Shown here: positions 1-8,408 of the stretch, in pieces
Layout: the number at the start of each line of letters is the position of its first letter
Position numbering within the stretch: the first letter of the stretch is position 1
Assembly: GCA_964613945.1 (NCBI GenBank)
Contig: CAZTJC010000011.1
Span: 55,477 to 119,476 of the forward strand
Direction: 5' to 3'
DNA length: 64,000 nucleotides
Source of the DNA: JAVVHH01 sp964613945
GTDB lineage: Bacteria; Pseudomonadota; Alphaproteobacteria; Acetobacterales; Acetobacteraceae
Position numbers and translations under genes: made by a program
Notes under the pieces: generated by a model
The model's input: the letters and a program-made list of their open reading frames with translations, nothing else
The model's database searches: none
Told to the model about the DNA's origin: nothing

Positions 1-532
1 GGTTGAACAGCGTGGCAGACCCGGCTGCCGACAGGGTGCCGGTCTCGGGATCGGCGCCGAGCAAGGCATCGATGCCGCTTAGGACGAAGTCGCCGATCCG
101 GAGCCGGCTTTCCTCAACGCGCGCCTGCAATCCCGTGATCCAGGCCGGTGGGCGGCGGCTGAGTGCCCCGGGCGGCGGCGGCCAGGGCAAGCGCAGATCG
201 GCGCCCTGCAGCGTCAGTTCGCGCGCATCCACCCGGCCGGCGACCAGCGGCCCGAGTGCGACTCGGAGGCGTATCGCCTTGGCATGCAGCACCACGCCGT
301 CACCCGCATCGTCGACCTCCAGGTCGGTGGCGGTCAGGAATGGCTGCGGCAGTAGATGCAACGTGATGTTGCCGTCGATCCGCACCGGCCGGCCGATCCC
401 GGCCGCGACCAGGCTGGCGATGCTGCCGCGATACCGGTTCCAGTCCAGCATGCCGGGCAGGATCCAGATCACCGCGATCAGCACGGCCAGGATGGCCGCC
501 ATGCTCAGCAGGACGAGGCGTCCCGCTCGCAT
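1..532 (-). CDS. AsmA family protein, N-terminal part (runs off the window)
   Basis: Reading the minus strand from an ATG at 532 gives an open frame to the window edge, about 177 codons. It opens with a positively charged start and one hydrophobic segment (about residues 5-26), followed by the LDWNRYR and GRPVRIDG patterns typical of AsmA-family N-termini, then a run of beta-strand-like sequence. AsmA-type proteins are inner-membrane-anchored periplasmic proteins linked to outer-membrane lipid and protein homeostasis. The C-terminal part is not in the window, so size and subfamily are unknown. An in-frame GTG at 592 with GGAG about 12 bases upstream is an alternative start adding 20 residues. 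The gene is divergent from the DjlA-like gene, and an 8-bp dyad lies between them. Confidence 0.75.
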   Translation of the reverse strand, partial: MRAGRLVLLSMAAILAVLIAVIWILPGMLDWNRYRGSIASLVAAGIGRPVRIDGNITLHLLPQPFLTATDLEVDDAGDGVVLHAKAIRLRVALGPLVAGRVDARELTLQGADLRLPWPPPPGALSRRPPAWITGLQARVEESRLRIGDFVLSGIDALLGADPETGTLSAAGSATLFN

Positions 533-616
533 GCCGCTGTGGGGGCCGCGCGGGCGGCCGCTGGGACTCAGCGGGGCAGCAGAAATGGACACTCGCGGAC
601 GGCGCTCCGATGCACG

Positions 617-638
617 CGTTTCCCGTCGCAGGGAAACG
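617..638. repeat. 8-bp inverted repeat between divergent AsmA and DjlA-like genes
   Basis: The arms CGTTTCCC (617-624) and GGGAAACG (631-638) are perfectly complementary with a 6-base spacer. The site ends 17 bases before the DjlA-like ATG and lies upstream of either possible start of the minus-strand AsmA gene. This is where an operator controlling both genes would be expected. There is no T-tract on either side, so a terminator is less likely. No regulator is known. Confidence 0.45.
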
Positions 639-655
639 GCGCTAACCTGTCCTCT

Positions 656-1423
656 ATGAGCTATTGGGGCAAGTTACTCGGCGGCATCGCTGGGTTCGCG
701 GCGGGGGGACCGGTCGGCGCGATGATCGGGGCGGCCTTGGGGCACGCGGCCGAAAGCGGCGGTATGCCGAAGTTCAGCCTCGGTGAGTCGCCGTTAAACC
801 CGGCACGCCTGGCCGCGCTGTTGGGCGGCAAGCAGCAATTATTCGCCGTCGGCGTCGTCGTGCTGTCGGCCAAACTGGCCAAGGCCGATGGCCCGGTGGT
901 GCGCGACGAGATCGACGCGTTCAAGCGGCAGTTCCGCATCCCGCCGGAATCGGTGCGCGACATCGGCCGGCTGTTCGACCAAGCGCGGGACAGCTCCGAG
1001 GGTTGGGAGCCTTATGCCAAGCAGCTTGGCGAGAGCTTCGCGGATAATCGCGGCCTGCTGGAGGACGTGCTCTCGGCGCTGTTCGCGATCGCGCGGGCCG
1101 ACAAGCCGGTGAACCAGGCCGAGCAGGCCATGCTGCAGCGGGTCCATACCTTGTTCGGGCTCGACCGCGTCGCCTGGGATGGCGCCAGCGGCGGTAGCGC
1201 GCGGGCAGCCCCGGGCGGCGACGATCCCTACGCGGTGCTCGGCGTGCCGCGTACGACGTCGGATGAGGACCTGCGCAAGGCGTGGCTCCAGCTCATCCGC
1301 GAGAACCATCCCGACACGCTGGCCTCCAAAGGCGTCACGCCCGATTTCATCGCCCGTGCCGGCGAAAAGGTCGCGCGGGTCAATGCCGCGTGGGACCGCA
1401 TCAAGCGCGAGCGTGGACTTTGA
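656..1423 (+). CDS. djlA: DjlA-like co-chaperone: TerB-like domain plus C-terminal J domain
   Basis: The 255-residue product begins with a Gly/Ala-rich hydrophobic segment (about residues 9-32) resembling the DjlA membrane anchor. A helical TerB-like region follows (about 58-168), then a J domain (about 190-255) with the HPD motif at 218-220, which stimulates DnaK ATPase activity. DjlA proteins are membrane-anchored DnaK co-chaperones. The ATG at 656 was chosen because it begins the anchor; the open frame upstream reads through the AsmA promoter region. No strong ribosome-binding site is visible. The stop codon overlaps the start of the downstream amidase, suggesting coupled translation. Confidence 0.85.
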   Translation: MSYWGKLLGGIAGFAAGGPVGAMIGAALGHAAESGGMPKFSLGESPLNPARLAALLGGKQQLFAVGVVVLSAKLAKADGPVVRDEIDAFKRQFRIPPESVRDIGRLFDQARDSSEGWEPYAKQLGESFADNRGLLEDVLSALFAIARADKPVNQAEQAMLQRVHTLFGLDRVAWDGASGGSARAAPGGDDPYAVLGVPRTTSDEDLRKAWLQLIRENHPDTLASKGVTPDFIARAGEKVARVNAAWDRIKRERGL

Positions 1424-2091
1424 GGCAGGCGCCAAGCCCGAACTTCGACGATCGCCCGGCCGGCACGCCGATCGACACGCTCGTCCTGCATTACACCGGC
1501 ATGCAATCGGCCGCCACGGCGATCGAGCGGCTGCGTGACCCGGTGGCGCATGTGTCGTCGCACTACGTCATCGACGAGGATGGCACCGTGTGGCAGCTCG
1601 TCGACGAGGCACACCGCGCCTTTCACGCCGGCATCTCGTTCTGGCGCGGCCACCAGACGTTGAACGGACGCTCGATCGGCATCGAGATCGTCAATCCGGG
1701 TCACGAATGGGGTTACCGTCCGTTTCCGCCGGCGCAGATGCGGGCGGTGACGGCGCTATGTCAGGCGATCCTGGCGCGACACCCGATTCCCGCGGCGAAC
1801 GTCGTTGGGCACAGCGACATCGCGCCTGATCGCAAGCAGGACCCGGGCGAGCTGTTCGATTGGCCGGGCCTTGCCGCCGCTGGCGTCGGGATTTGGCCCC
1901 CGCTCGGCGATGAACCGGTGGCCGACCCCGAATCGGCTTTGCGCCGCATCGGTTATCCGATCCCCGATCTCGCCACGGCGATCAGCGCGTTCCAACGCCG
2001 GTGGCGTCCCGCGCGCGTCGACGGAGTCGCCGACCACGAAACGTGTTGCCGCCTGACCGACGTCATGCGGGCGCTTGACCCGGCCGGCTAA
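1420..2091 (+). CDS. amiD: N-acetylmuramoyl-L-alanine amidase, AmiD-like
   Basis: This 223-residue amidase_2-type protein cleaves the bond between MurNAc and the peptide stem, acting on anhydro-muropeptides or intact peptidoglycan. Visible signatures are LHYTG near residue 24 with the first zinc histidine, SHYVIDEDGT, the NGRSIGIEIVN strand and GHSDIAPDRKQDPGELFDW with the second zinc histidine. A weak C-terminal region with FQRRWRPARVDGVAD resembles a peptidoglycan-binding fold, which favours AmiD over cytosolic AmpD. No signal peptide is seen, so location is uncertain. The start is inferred as TTG at 1420, overlapping the DjlA stop; no ATG occurs before the first zinc ligand in this frame. 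Confidence 0.85.
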   Translation: MRQAPSPNFDDRPAGTPIDTLVLHYTGMQSAATAIERLRDPVAHVSSHYVIDEDGTVWQLVDEAHRAFHAGISFWRGHQTLNGRSIGIEIVNPGHEWGYRPFPPAQMRAVTALCQAILARHPIPAANVVGHSDIAPDRKQDPGELFDWPGLAAAGVGIWPPLGDEPVADPESALRRIGYPIPDLATAISAFQRRWRPARVDGVADHETCCRLTDVMRALDPAG

Positions 2092-2109
2092 CGCGGCCAC
2101 ACCCGGCGC

Positions 2110-2512
2110 GCCAGACGGCTGGACGGCCGCTGCTCTCAATATGGGGGTGGAGGAAAGTCCGGGCTCCACGGGAATACGGTGCCGGCTAACGGCCGGCGAG
2201 GGTGACCTCAGGGAAAGTGCCACAGAAAACAAACCGCCGGCGTCCCACTCGCAAGGGTGCCGTCGGCAAGGGTGAAACGGTGCGGTAAGAGCGCACCGCA
2301 CCCCTGGCGACAGGGGTGGCAGGGTAAACCCCACCGGGAGCAAGACCGAATAGGGGGGGCCGGCGGCAGCGTCTCGACGCTGTGACGCAGGGGTGTTTCC
2401 GCCCCGTTCCCCGGGTTGGTCGCGTCAGGCGTGCGGCAACGCACGTCGCAGAGGAATGGTCGTCTCGTTTCCCTCGGGAGACGAACAGAACCCGGCTTAC
2501 AGGCCGTCTGGC
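2110..2512 (+). ncRNA. rnpB: RNase P RNA, bacterial type A
   Basis: This is the catalytic RNA of RNase P, which removes 5' leaders from pre-tRNAs. The conserved core is easy to read: GAGGAAAGTCCGGGCTCC at about 2150-2167, ACAGAAA followed by AAACCGCC near 2222, GGTAAGAGCGCACC in the middle, AGAGGAATGGTCG near 2450 and ACAGAACCCGGCTTA near 2485-2499. The terminal helix P1 pairs GCCAGACGGC (2110-2119) with GCCGTCTGGC (2503-2512), which sets the approximate ends to within a few bases. Placement just upstream of mraZ is seen in several alphaproteobacteria. Confidence 0.97.
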
Positions 2513-2775
2513 TCCTCTCCAACCGTCAAAAATACCCATAAATTGGAGCAAAAAAAGAAAGCCGGCGTCTTGCGTACGGCGTCTCATTTGCATGCTCTAA
2601 CACGTTGGAATCACATTGCGATGATCCTCACGCAATCGCGATCTAGACCGGGTTTCTCATAGACGACCCATATCGGCCCATGTTATCCCAAGCTATCCCA
2701 CGGAATGCCGCGGGGCAGCTTATCGGTGCCCATCGGTTGGGCGCGTAACGACGGTCGGACGAGCCAATTCAGTTC
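2513..2775. other. rnpB-mraZ intergenic region, AT-richer leader of the dcw operon
   Basis: No gene is seen here. It is AT-richer than its surroundings. It holds a CTCCAA/TTGGAG pair around 2515-2553, a perfect ATTGCG/CGCAAT pair (2615-2620 and 2631-2636), and the MraZ repeat array at 2667-2700. I could not identify a convincing sigma-70 -35/-10 pair, but the main dcw promoter should lie here. Confidence 0.5.
2667..2700 (-). promoter_or_regulatory. MraZ box: four TGGG repeats at exact 10-bp period
   Basis: CCCA occurs at 2667-2670, 2677-2680, 2687-2690 and 2697-2700, that is TGGG on the minus strand four times with a period of exactly 10 bp. In E. coli, MraZ binds TGGGN repeats separated by 5-base spacers upstream of its own promoter and represses the dcw operon. 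Period and core match that known site. The array ends 75 bases before the mraZ start. Autoregulation of the whole cluster is inferred. Confidence 0.85.
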
Positions 2776-3225
2776 ATGGGGACCCATCAATCGCGCTTCG
2801 ATGCCAAGGGCCGCATGTCGGTTCCAGCCCCCTTTCGTGCCGCGCTTCGCTCTCTAGCAGTGGAAGGTGTTCCGTCGCTGATTCTGCGCCCGTCTCATAC
2901 GCTGCCGTGCATCGATGCCTGGCCGGCTTCACGCTTCGAGGCGCTGGCGGCCGGCTTCGAGCGAATCGACCTGTTCAACGAAGATCAGGATACTCTGGCA
3001 ACAACCCTGTACGCCGACGCCTGGCCGGTGGAGCCCGACAAGGAAGGGCGGATCGTCGTCCCCGAGTCGCTGGTGCAGCATGCCGGCCTGACCGAATCCG
3101 TTGCCTTCATGGGCCTTGGCGCGCGCTTCCAGATTTGGGAACCCACCGCCGGGCTGCAGCGCAAGACCAATGCGCGTCAGGGTGCCGCGACGCGCGCCCT
3201 GACGCTGCCGGCCGCCAACAAATGA
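2776..3225 (+). CDS. mraZ: Transcriptional regulator MraZ
   Basis: MraZ is a DNA-binding protein with two AbrB/SpoVT-like half-domains that forms a ring and controls the division and cell-wall cluster. The 149-residue product shows the duplicated motif: DAKGRMSVPAPFR at residues 9-21 and DKEGRIVVPESL at 88-99. This length is normal for alphaproteobacterial MraZ. The ATG at 2776 is followed by the conserved start MGTHQSRFDAKGR. The stop overlaps the rsmH ATG in an ATGA arrangement. The four-repeat MraZ box upstream supports autorepression. Confidence 0.97.
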   Translation: MGTHQSRFDAKGRMSVPAPFRAALRSLAVEGVPSLILRPSHTLPCIDAWPASRFEALAAGFERIDLFNEDQDTLATTLYADAWPVEPDKEGRIVVPESLVQHAGLTESVAFMGLGARFQIWEPTAGLQRKTNARQGAATRALTLPAANK

Positions 3226-4187
3226 GCGCGCTCCATCACGAGCCCGTTCTGTTGCGCGAGGTATTACATCACCTCGCACCCCAGAATGGCGAAGCAATGC
3301 TGGACGGCACGTTCGGCGGCGGCGGCTACACGGACGCCATCCTGCGCGCTGCCGACTGCACCGTCTGGGCCATAGACCGTGACCCGGCCGCCATTGAGCG
3401 CGGGGCGGCGCTGGCGGCCAGATACCCGAACAGGTTGCAGCTGCTGCAGGGTAATTTCGGCGAGATGGTCGGTCTGTTGGCAGATCGCGGCGTCGCGGCG
3501 CTAGATGGCATCGTCCTCGACCTGGGCGTGTCGTCCTTCCAGATCGACGATTCGCAACGTGGTTTTAGTTTCCGCAGCGACGGCCCGCTCGACATGCGCA
3601 TGGCCGTCAGCGGGACCACGGCGGCCGATCTGGTCAACACCCTGAGCGAATCCGACCTGGCGGACACGTTGTACCAGCTCGGCGAGGAAAGGCTGTCGAG
3701 GCGCATCGCGAAAGCGATCGTCACCGCCAGAAAGGACACGCCGATCACGACCACGCTGCAGCTGGCGGAGATCATACGCCGAGTCGTTCCGGGCGACCGC
3801 TCCGGGATCGACCCGGCCACCCGCTCGTTCCAGGCCCTGCGTATCCGCGTCAATGACGAGTTGGGCGAGATCGTGCGCGGACTGGAAGCCGCGGTGCAGT
3901 TGCTCGCCCCCGGCGGACGGCTGGTCGTGGTGTCGTTCCATTCCCTCGAGGATCGGCTGGTCAAGCGCTTCATGCAGGATGCCGCTGGCCGGACGCCCGG
4001 TCCGTCGCGTCACGACCCGGCCGGGCTCGTCGATCGACGAGCGGCAAAATTCACCCTGCTGACCAACCGCGCGGAACGTCCCCGTTCGGAAGAGACGCAG
4101 GCTAATCCCCGTGCCCGCAGCGGTCGCCTTCGGGCGCTCGCACGGCTTCCCGTTCCGCTGCTCCAAGAAATGGAGATCGCGCCATGA
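3222..4187 (+). CDS. rsmH: 16S rRNA (cytosine1402-N4)-methyltransferase RsmH
   Basis: RsmH (MraW) N4-methylates C1402 of 16S rRNA in the ribosomal P site using S-adenosylmethionine. The 321-residue product has the SAM-binding loop DGTFGGGGYT at 28-37, the AIDRDP strand after it, LDLGVSSFQIDD, RGFSFRSDGPLDMRM, and VVSFHSLEDRLVKRFM near the C-terminus. All are family hallmarks. The ATG at 3222 overlaps the mraZ stop by four bases, giving the standard N-terminus HHEPVLL. The stop overlaps the ftsL ATG in the same way. Confidence 0.97.
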   Translation: MSALHHEPVLLREVLHHLAPQNGEAMLDGTFGGGGYTDAILRAADCTVWAIDRDPAAIERGAALAARYPNRLQLLQGNFGEMVGLLADRGVAALDGIVLDLGVSSFQIDDSQRGFSFRSDGPLDMRMAVSGTTAADLVNTLSESDLADTLYQLGEERLSRRIAKAIVTARKDTPITTTLQLAEIIRRVVPGDRSGIDPATRSFQALRIRVNDELGEIVRGLEAAVQLLAPGGRLVVVSFHSLEDRLVKRFMQDAAGRTPGPSRHDPAGLVDRRAAKFTLLTNRAERPRSEETQANPRARSGRLRALARLPVPLLQEMEIAP

Positions 4188-5062
4188 TCCGGCCGTTCAC
4201 GCTCATCTGCATGGTTTCGGCGTTTGGTGCCGGGCTGTATCTCTACCAGAGCAAGCACCACGCCCAGGTTCTCGATCGCGAGATCATGCGCACCATTAAG
4301 CAGACCGAGGCGACTCGGGAGCGGACGGGGATGCTGCGGGCGGAATGGGCGTTGCTCAACGAGCCCGACCGCCTCGCCGAATTAGCCAAGGCGCACACGT
4401 CGTTACAGACGTTGAAGCCGACGCAGTTCGTTGCCCTGGCCGATTTGTCCACGCGCTTGCCCGCCCCGGTGGCACCGCATCAGGAGAAGCTACAACTCGA
4501 GGCCGAGCCGGAAGAGCCGGCCGCGACACCGGTGGCCCAAGCAGCGCCCCTGCCGGTCCCGGTTGCAGTGCCGGCCGTCAAGCCGCGCGAGGCGCCGGTC
4601 ACGGTTGCCGAAGTCAAGCCGAAGGTCGAGCCCAAGCCGGTCGCAGCCGTCGCGGAGGTCAAGCCGATCGCCCGTCCGGTCGAGAAGCCGGTGGTCGCTC
4701 GCGCACCGGTTCAGCTCGCCACCGAGTCCGTAGCGCCGCCGGTTCGGGCACCCCGCCCGCGTCCCCCGGTCGAGATCGCCGGCAACGAGGCAACCGCGCC
4801 CGGAACCGTTGGCGCCGCCGTGCTCCGCGCCATGCGGGCGCAGAACGGTGGTTATGCCCAGGCCGCCTCCCCTGCACCGGTGCCGCAGCGGGTTTATTCC
4901 CAGCAACCCGCCTATGTGCAGCCAGCCTATGCCCAGCCTGCCTATGCGCCGCCCGCCTATGCGCAGCCGGCCTATGCCCAGCCGACCTATGCGGCCCCGA
5001 GCGCGTCGATGCTCGGTGGTCACACCGCATTGCCGCCGCCTGTCCCGTTCGCCTCGCGGTAG
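4184..5062 (+). CDS. ftsL: Cell division protein FtsL with an extended Pro/Ala/Tyr-rich C-terminal tail
   Basis: FtsL is a single-pass septal protein that bridges FtsQ/FtsB to FtsW-FtsI. The N-terminal third fits the family: a membrane segment at about residues 4-21, then a coiled coil (about 25-90) ending in the FtsL pattern LLNEPDRLAELAKAH. The protein is 292 residues, against roughly 90-130 for a typical FtsL. The extra 200 residues are a low-complexity Pro/Val/Ala/Lys stretch followed by a Tyr-rich repeat of the PAYAQ type (about 245-275). Family assignment rests on the N-terminus and position between rsmH and ftsI. The tail is probably disordered and periplasmic. Confidence 0.85.
   Translation: MIRPFTLICMVSAFGAGLYLYQSKHHAQVLDREIMRTIKQTEATRERTGMLRAEWALLNEPDRLAELAKAHTSLQTLKPTQFVALADLSTRLPAPVAPHQEKLQLEAEPEEPAATPVAQAAPLPVPVAVPAVKPREAPVTVAEVKPKVEPKPVAAVAEVKPIARPVEKPVVARAPVQLATESVAPPVRAPRPRPPVEIAGNEATAPGTVGAAVLRAMRAQNGGYAQAASPAPVPQRVYSQQPAYVQPAYAQPAYAPPAYAQPAYAQPTYAAPSASMLGGHTALPPPVPFASR
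4890..5005 (+). repeat. Tandem coding repeat, PAYAQ-type, in the FtsL tail
   Basis: The DNA repeats a roughly 15-base unit of the type GCCTATGCGCAGCCG about seven times, giving YAQPA/YAPPA units in frame. Copies differ at third positions and occasionally by a residue (YVQ, YAP, YAQ, YAA). It has no spacer structure and is not a CRISPR array. Such repeats can change copy number by slippage without shifting frame because the unit is a multiple of three. Confidence 0.8.
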
Positions 5063-5065
5063 CCC

Positions 5066-6997
5066 ATGTCGGACTCGCCACGCCGGCCGGAGGAGCCAAA
5101 CCAACCGCGGATGCACACCGTCCGGGTTACCGCGCCTGACCTTCAGCGCCGTGCGGCGCTGGAAAAGACGCGCGGCCGGCTGTTGTTCGCAGCCAGCGGG
5201 TTCACGGTGCTGTTCACCGCCGTGATGGTGAAGTTGGCGCTGGCGACCGTCATCGTGCCGGTGCAGCCGCGACGGGCCGAGCGCGGTCCGCCGCCACTGC
5301 CGGACCCGACGGCAATGGCCGAAGCCGCTCCTCCCGACCCGGCGCGCGACGCCCCGCATCCGCGCGCCACGATCACCGATCGCAATGGCGAGATCCTGGC
5401 TGTCTCTCTGCCGACGGCCGCCGTGTATGCCAACCCGAAGGAGATGATCGACCCGAACGACGCCGCGGTTAAGCTGAAATCCGTGCTGCCGCAGCTCGAT
5501 CTGGAAGCGACCAAGGCCAAGCTGAGCACCGAGAAGCAGTTTGCCTGGATTGCGCGCGGCATCTCGCCGCGCCAGCAGCTCGCGATCAACAATCTCGGCA
5601 TTCCCGGCATCTATTTCCAAGCCACCGAGCGTCGGCGCTATCCGCAGGGCCGGGTCGCGGCGCAGGTGCTGGGCGGGGTGGACGTCGACACCAAGGGCGT
5701 GGCTGGCGTCGAGCGGTCGTTCGAACAGCGGTTGCGCGAGAACCCTGAACCGTTGCGCCTGTCGATCGACGTGCGGGTGCAGGCGGTGGTGCGCGACGAG
5801 TTGTCCAAGAGCATGGACGAGTTCCGCGCCATCGGCGCCTGCGGCATCGTGATGGACGTGCGGACCGGCGAAGTCATCGCCATGGTCAGCCTGCCCGACT
5901 ACGACGCCAACAAGTTCGGCTCGGCCACCAACGAAGAACGCTTCAACCGTGCCGTGACCGGCATGTACGAGCCCGGCAGCACCTTCAAGCTACAGACCGC
6001 GGCCATGACGCTCGACAGCGGTGTGGGTCACCTGTGGAGCTCTTACGATGCGGCAAATCCCATCCGGATCGGCCGCTTCACGATCACCGACTTCGAAGGC
6101 AAGCACCGCGTCCTGTCGTTGCCGGAAGTGATCGCCTACTCGTCCAACCTGGGCGCGGCGCACATGGCCCAGCAGATGGGCGCGGAACGGCAGCGCAGCT
6201 GGCTGCAGCAGATGGGGATGTTCACCCGCGTGGGCATCGAGCTGCCGGAACAGGGACAGCCGATCGTGCAGCCGGCGAGCAACTGGAAAGAAGTCGTGAC
6301 CATGACGGTCGGCTTCGGGCACGGCATCGCCGTCTCGCCGCTGCACGTCGTTCGCGGCACGGCGGCGATCGCCAACGGCGGCACGGTGCTGCGGCCGACC
6401 ATCCTGGCGCCGGAGCCCGACATGGGGCCGCGCACGGGCACGCAGGTGATGCAGCACTCGACGTCGGACACGATGCGGCGACTGATGCGGCTGGTGGTGA
6501 CCGACGGTTACGGCAAGCCGGCGGACGTGCCGGGCTATTTCGTGGGCGGCAAGACCGGCACGGCGGAGAAGAACTCCGGCCACGGCTATAAGAAGCACAC
6601 CAACATCAGCGCGTTCATGAGCGTGTTCCCGATGAACGCGCCGAAATACGCGGTGTATTTCATGCTCGACGAGCCCAAGGGCAACGCCAGCACCGGCGGC
6701 TACTCGACGGCGGGCGCGGTCAGCGCACCGGGGGCGGGCCGGGTGATCGCGCGTATCGGACCGATGCTGGGGCTGATGCCGGAAACGGGCGCGCAGATGG
6801 CCGCAACGCAAGCCGCGCTGGCGATGCCGCTGACCGTGGGCCGGCCGGCCGGGTATCATGACGCGCCAAAGCCGGCTGCCCCGGTTGCGTTACCAGCGGC
6901 GCCGCAAGGCGCTCCCATGGTCAAGATGCCGGGCCCGGTGCCCGCGGCGCCACGGCAGCGGGAGGCGAGCTATGTCGTCCCTGCCGCGGCTCGATGA
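5066..6997 (+). CDS. ftsI: Peptidoglycan D,D-transpeptidase FtsI (PBP3)
   Basis: FtsI is the septum-specific class B penicillin-binding protein that cross-links new peptidoglycan together with FtsW. The 643-residue product has a short cytoplasmic tail, a membrane segment at about 38-60, a dimer/pedestal domain, and a transpeptidase domain with all three active-site motifs: STFK with the acyl-serine at 305, SSN at 359-361 and KTGT at 496-499. A Pro/Ala-rich extension of about 60 residues follows the catalytic domain. The ATG at 5066 lies 3 bases after the ftsL stop. The 3' end overlaps murE by 26 bases. Confidence 0.96.
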   Translation: MSDSPRRPEEPNQPRMHTVRVTAPDLQRRAALEKTRGRLLFAASGFTVLFTAVMVKLALATVIVPVQPRRAERGPPPLPDPTAMAEAAPPDPARDAPHPRATITDRNGEILAVSLPTAAVYANPKEMIDPNDAAVKLKSVLPQLDLEATKAKLSTEKQFAWIARGISPRQQLAINNLGIPGIYFQATERRRYPQGRVAAQVLGGVDVDTKGVAGVERSFEQRLRENPEPLRLSIDVRVQAVVRDELSKSMDEFRAIGACGIVMDVRTGEVIAMVSLPDYDANKFGSATNEERFNRAVTGMYEPGSTFKLQTAAMTLDSGVGHLWSSYDAANPIRIGRFTITDFEGKHRVLSLPEVIAYSSNLGAAHMAQQMGAERQRSWLQQMGMFTRVGIELPEQGQPIVQPASNWKEVVTMTVGFGHGIAVSPLHVVRGTAAIANGGTVLRPTILAPEPDMGPRTGTQVMQHSTSDTMRRLMRLVVTDGYGKPADVPGYFVGGKTGTAEKNSGHGYKKHTNISAFMSVFPMNAPKYAVYFMLDEPKGNASTGGYSTAGAVSAPGAGRVIARIGPMLGLMPETGAQMAATQAALAMPLTVGRPAGYHDAPKPAAPVALPAAPQGAPMVKMPGPVPAAPRQREASYVVPAAAR

Positions 6998-8408
6998 CAT
7001 TAGGCTCCATGACATGCTGAGCGAGGTCGGCCTACGCGCCGTGCCAGGCTTGCCGGCGGCATTTACCGGCGTGTCGGCGGATAGCCGTGCGATCCGACCG
7101 GGCATGCTCTATGCGGCGCTGCCCGGCACCCGGCTGGACGGTCGCGACTTCATCGCCGATGCCGTGTCGCGTGGGGCTGCCGCCGTGCTGGCGCCGGAAG
7201 GCACGACCTGGCCCGACGGCGTTCCGCCGGTGCCGATGCTGGTGGATCGCGAGCCGCGGCGCGCCCTGGCCCGCCTGGCCGCGCTGCAGGCCGGCACGCA
7301 GCCCGGCTGCGTCATCGCGGTGACCGGCACCAACGGCAAGACCAGCACGGTTGAGTTCGTCCGGCAGTTGAAGATGGCGGCCGGCGGCGTCGCCGCGAGC
7401 CTCGGCACGTTGGGCGTGATCGCGCCGGGTCACGCGGGCGGCGGCGGACTGACCACGCCCGACCCGGTATCGCTGGCGCAGACACTGGCGGTGCTGGCGC
7501 GCGAAGGTGTCGACACCGCAGCGATCGAGGCGTCGTCGCACGGTTTGGACCAGTTCCGGCTCGACGGGCTGCGGCTCGCGGCAGCCGGGTTCAGCAATCT
7601 CACCCGCGACCACCTGGATTACCACGGCACGCTCGAGGCCTACCGCGCCGCCAAGGTGAGGCTGTTCCGCGAGTTATTGCCGCAGGGAGCGCCGGCGGTG
7701 CTGAGCACGACCCTCGACCCTGAGACGGCGGCGGCAATACCTGGCGCCCACACGGTCGGCGATGGCGGCACCCTGCTGGACCTGCGCCGCGCCGTGCCGC
7801 ATCCCGGCGGTCAGACGCTGGAATTGCGCGGCTTCGGCACGGTTGAGCTGAAACTGCCGGGGCGCTTCCAGGCCGACAACGCGCTGCTCGCCGCCGGCTT
7901 GGCGATGGTCACGGGCACGGGCGATGCGGTGGCGTTGCTGGGCCAACTGACCGGCGTGCGCGGACGGATGGAGCTTGCCGCCGAGACCGGCGGCGCAGCG
8001 ATCTACGTCGATTACGCACACACGCCGGACGCATTGGAGCGGCTGCTGCTCGCACTACGGCCCCACACGGCAGGGCGGCTGCACATTGTGTTCGGCGCTG
8101 GCGGCGATCGCGACCGCGGTAAGCGCCCGCTCATGGGCGCCATTGCCGCCCGCCTGGCGGACCGCGTGATCGTCACCGACGACAATCCTCGCAGCGAGGA
8201 CCCGGCCAGCATCCGTGCCGCCATTCGTGCGGCCTGTTCCGGCGCAATCGAAATCGGTGATCGGGAAGCGGCCATTGCCGCCGGGCTCGAGGGCCTCCGC
8301 TCCGGCGACGTTCTGGTCGTGGCCGGCAAGGGTCACGAACAGGGCCAGACCATCGGCGCCGAAACGATCCCGTTCGACGACGTGGCTACTGTAAGGCGGC
8401 TCCTCTGA
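6972..8408 (+). CDS. murE: UDP-MurNAc-L-Ala-D-Glu:meso-2,6-diaminopimelate ligase MurE
   Basis: MurE adds the third stem-peptide residue to UDP-MurNAc-dipeptide using ATP in the cytoplasm. The 478-residue product has the Mur ligase P-loop GTNGKTS at 119-125, a central domain with the conserved NLTRDHLDYHG, and DNPR at 404-407, the motif that selects meso-diaminopimelate over lysine. The ATG at 6972 has a strong GGGAGG upstream, inside the end of ftsI, which decides it over the longer open frame. The stop is embedded in a CTGA that probably starts murF. Confidence 0.96.
   Translation: MSSLPRLDDIRLHDMLSEVGLRAVPGLPAAFTGVSADSRAIRPGMLYAALPGTRLDGRDFIADAVSRGAAAVLAPEGTTWPDGVPPVPMLVDREPRRALARLAALQAGTQPGCVIAVTGTNGKTSTVEFVRQLKMAAGGVAASLGTLGVIAPGHAGGGGLTTPDPVSLAQTLAVLAREGVDTAAIEASSHGLDQFRLDGLRLAAAGFSNLTRDHLDYHGTLEAYRAAKVRLFRELLPQGAPAVLSTTLDPETAAAIPGAHTVGDGGTLLDLRRAVPHPGGQTLELRGFGTVELKLPGRFQADNALLAAGLAMVTGTGDAVALLGQLTGVRGRMELAAETGGAAIYVDYAHTPDALERLLLALRPHTAGRLHIVFGAGGDRDRGKRPLMGAIAARLADRVIVTDDNPRSEDPASIRAAIRAACSGAIEIGDREAAIAAGLEGLRSGDVLVVAGKGHEQGQTIGAETIPFDDVATVRRLL

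Noticed and set aside
4890..5005. Short repeats that might suggest a CRISPR array
   Set aside because: The repeats are contiguous, lie in the ftsL frame, vary at codon third positions and have no unique spacers.
4490..5620. A 376-codon minus-strand frame opposite ftsL and ftsI
   Set aside because: Its Arg/Gly-rich repeats are the complement of the FtsL tail; no independent support.
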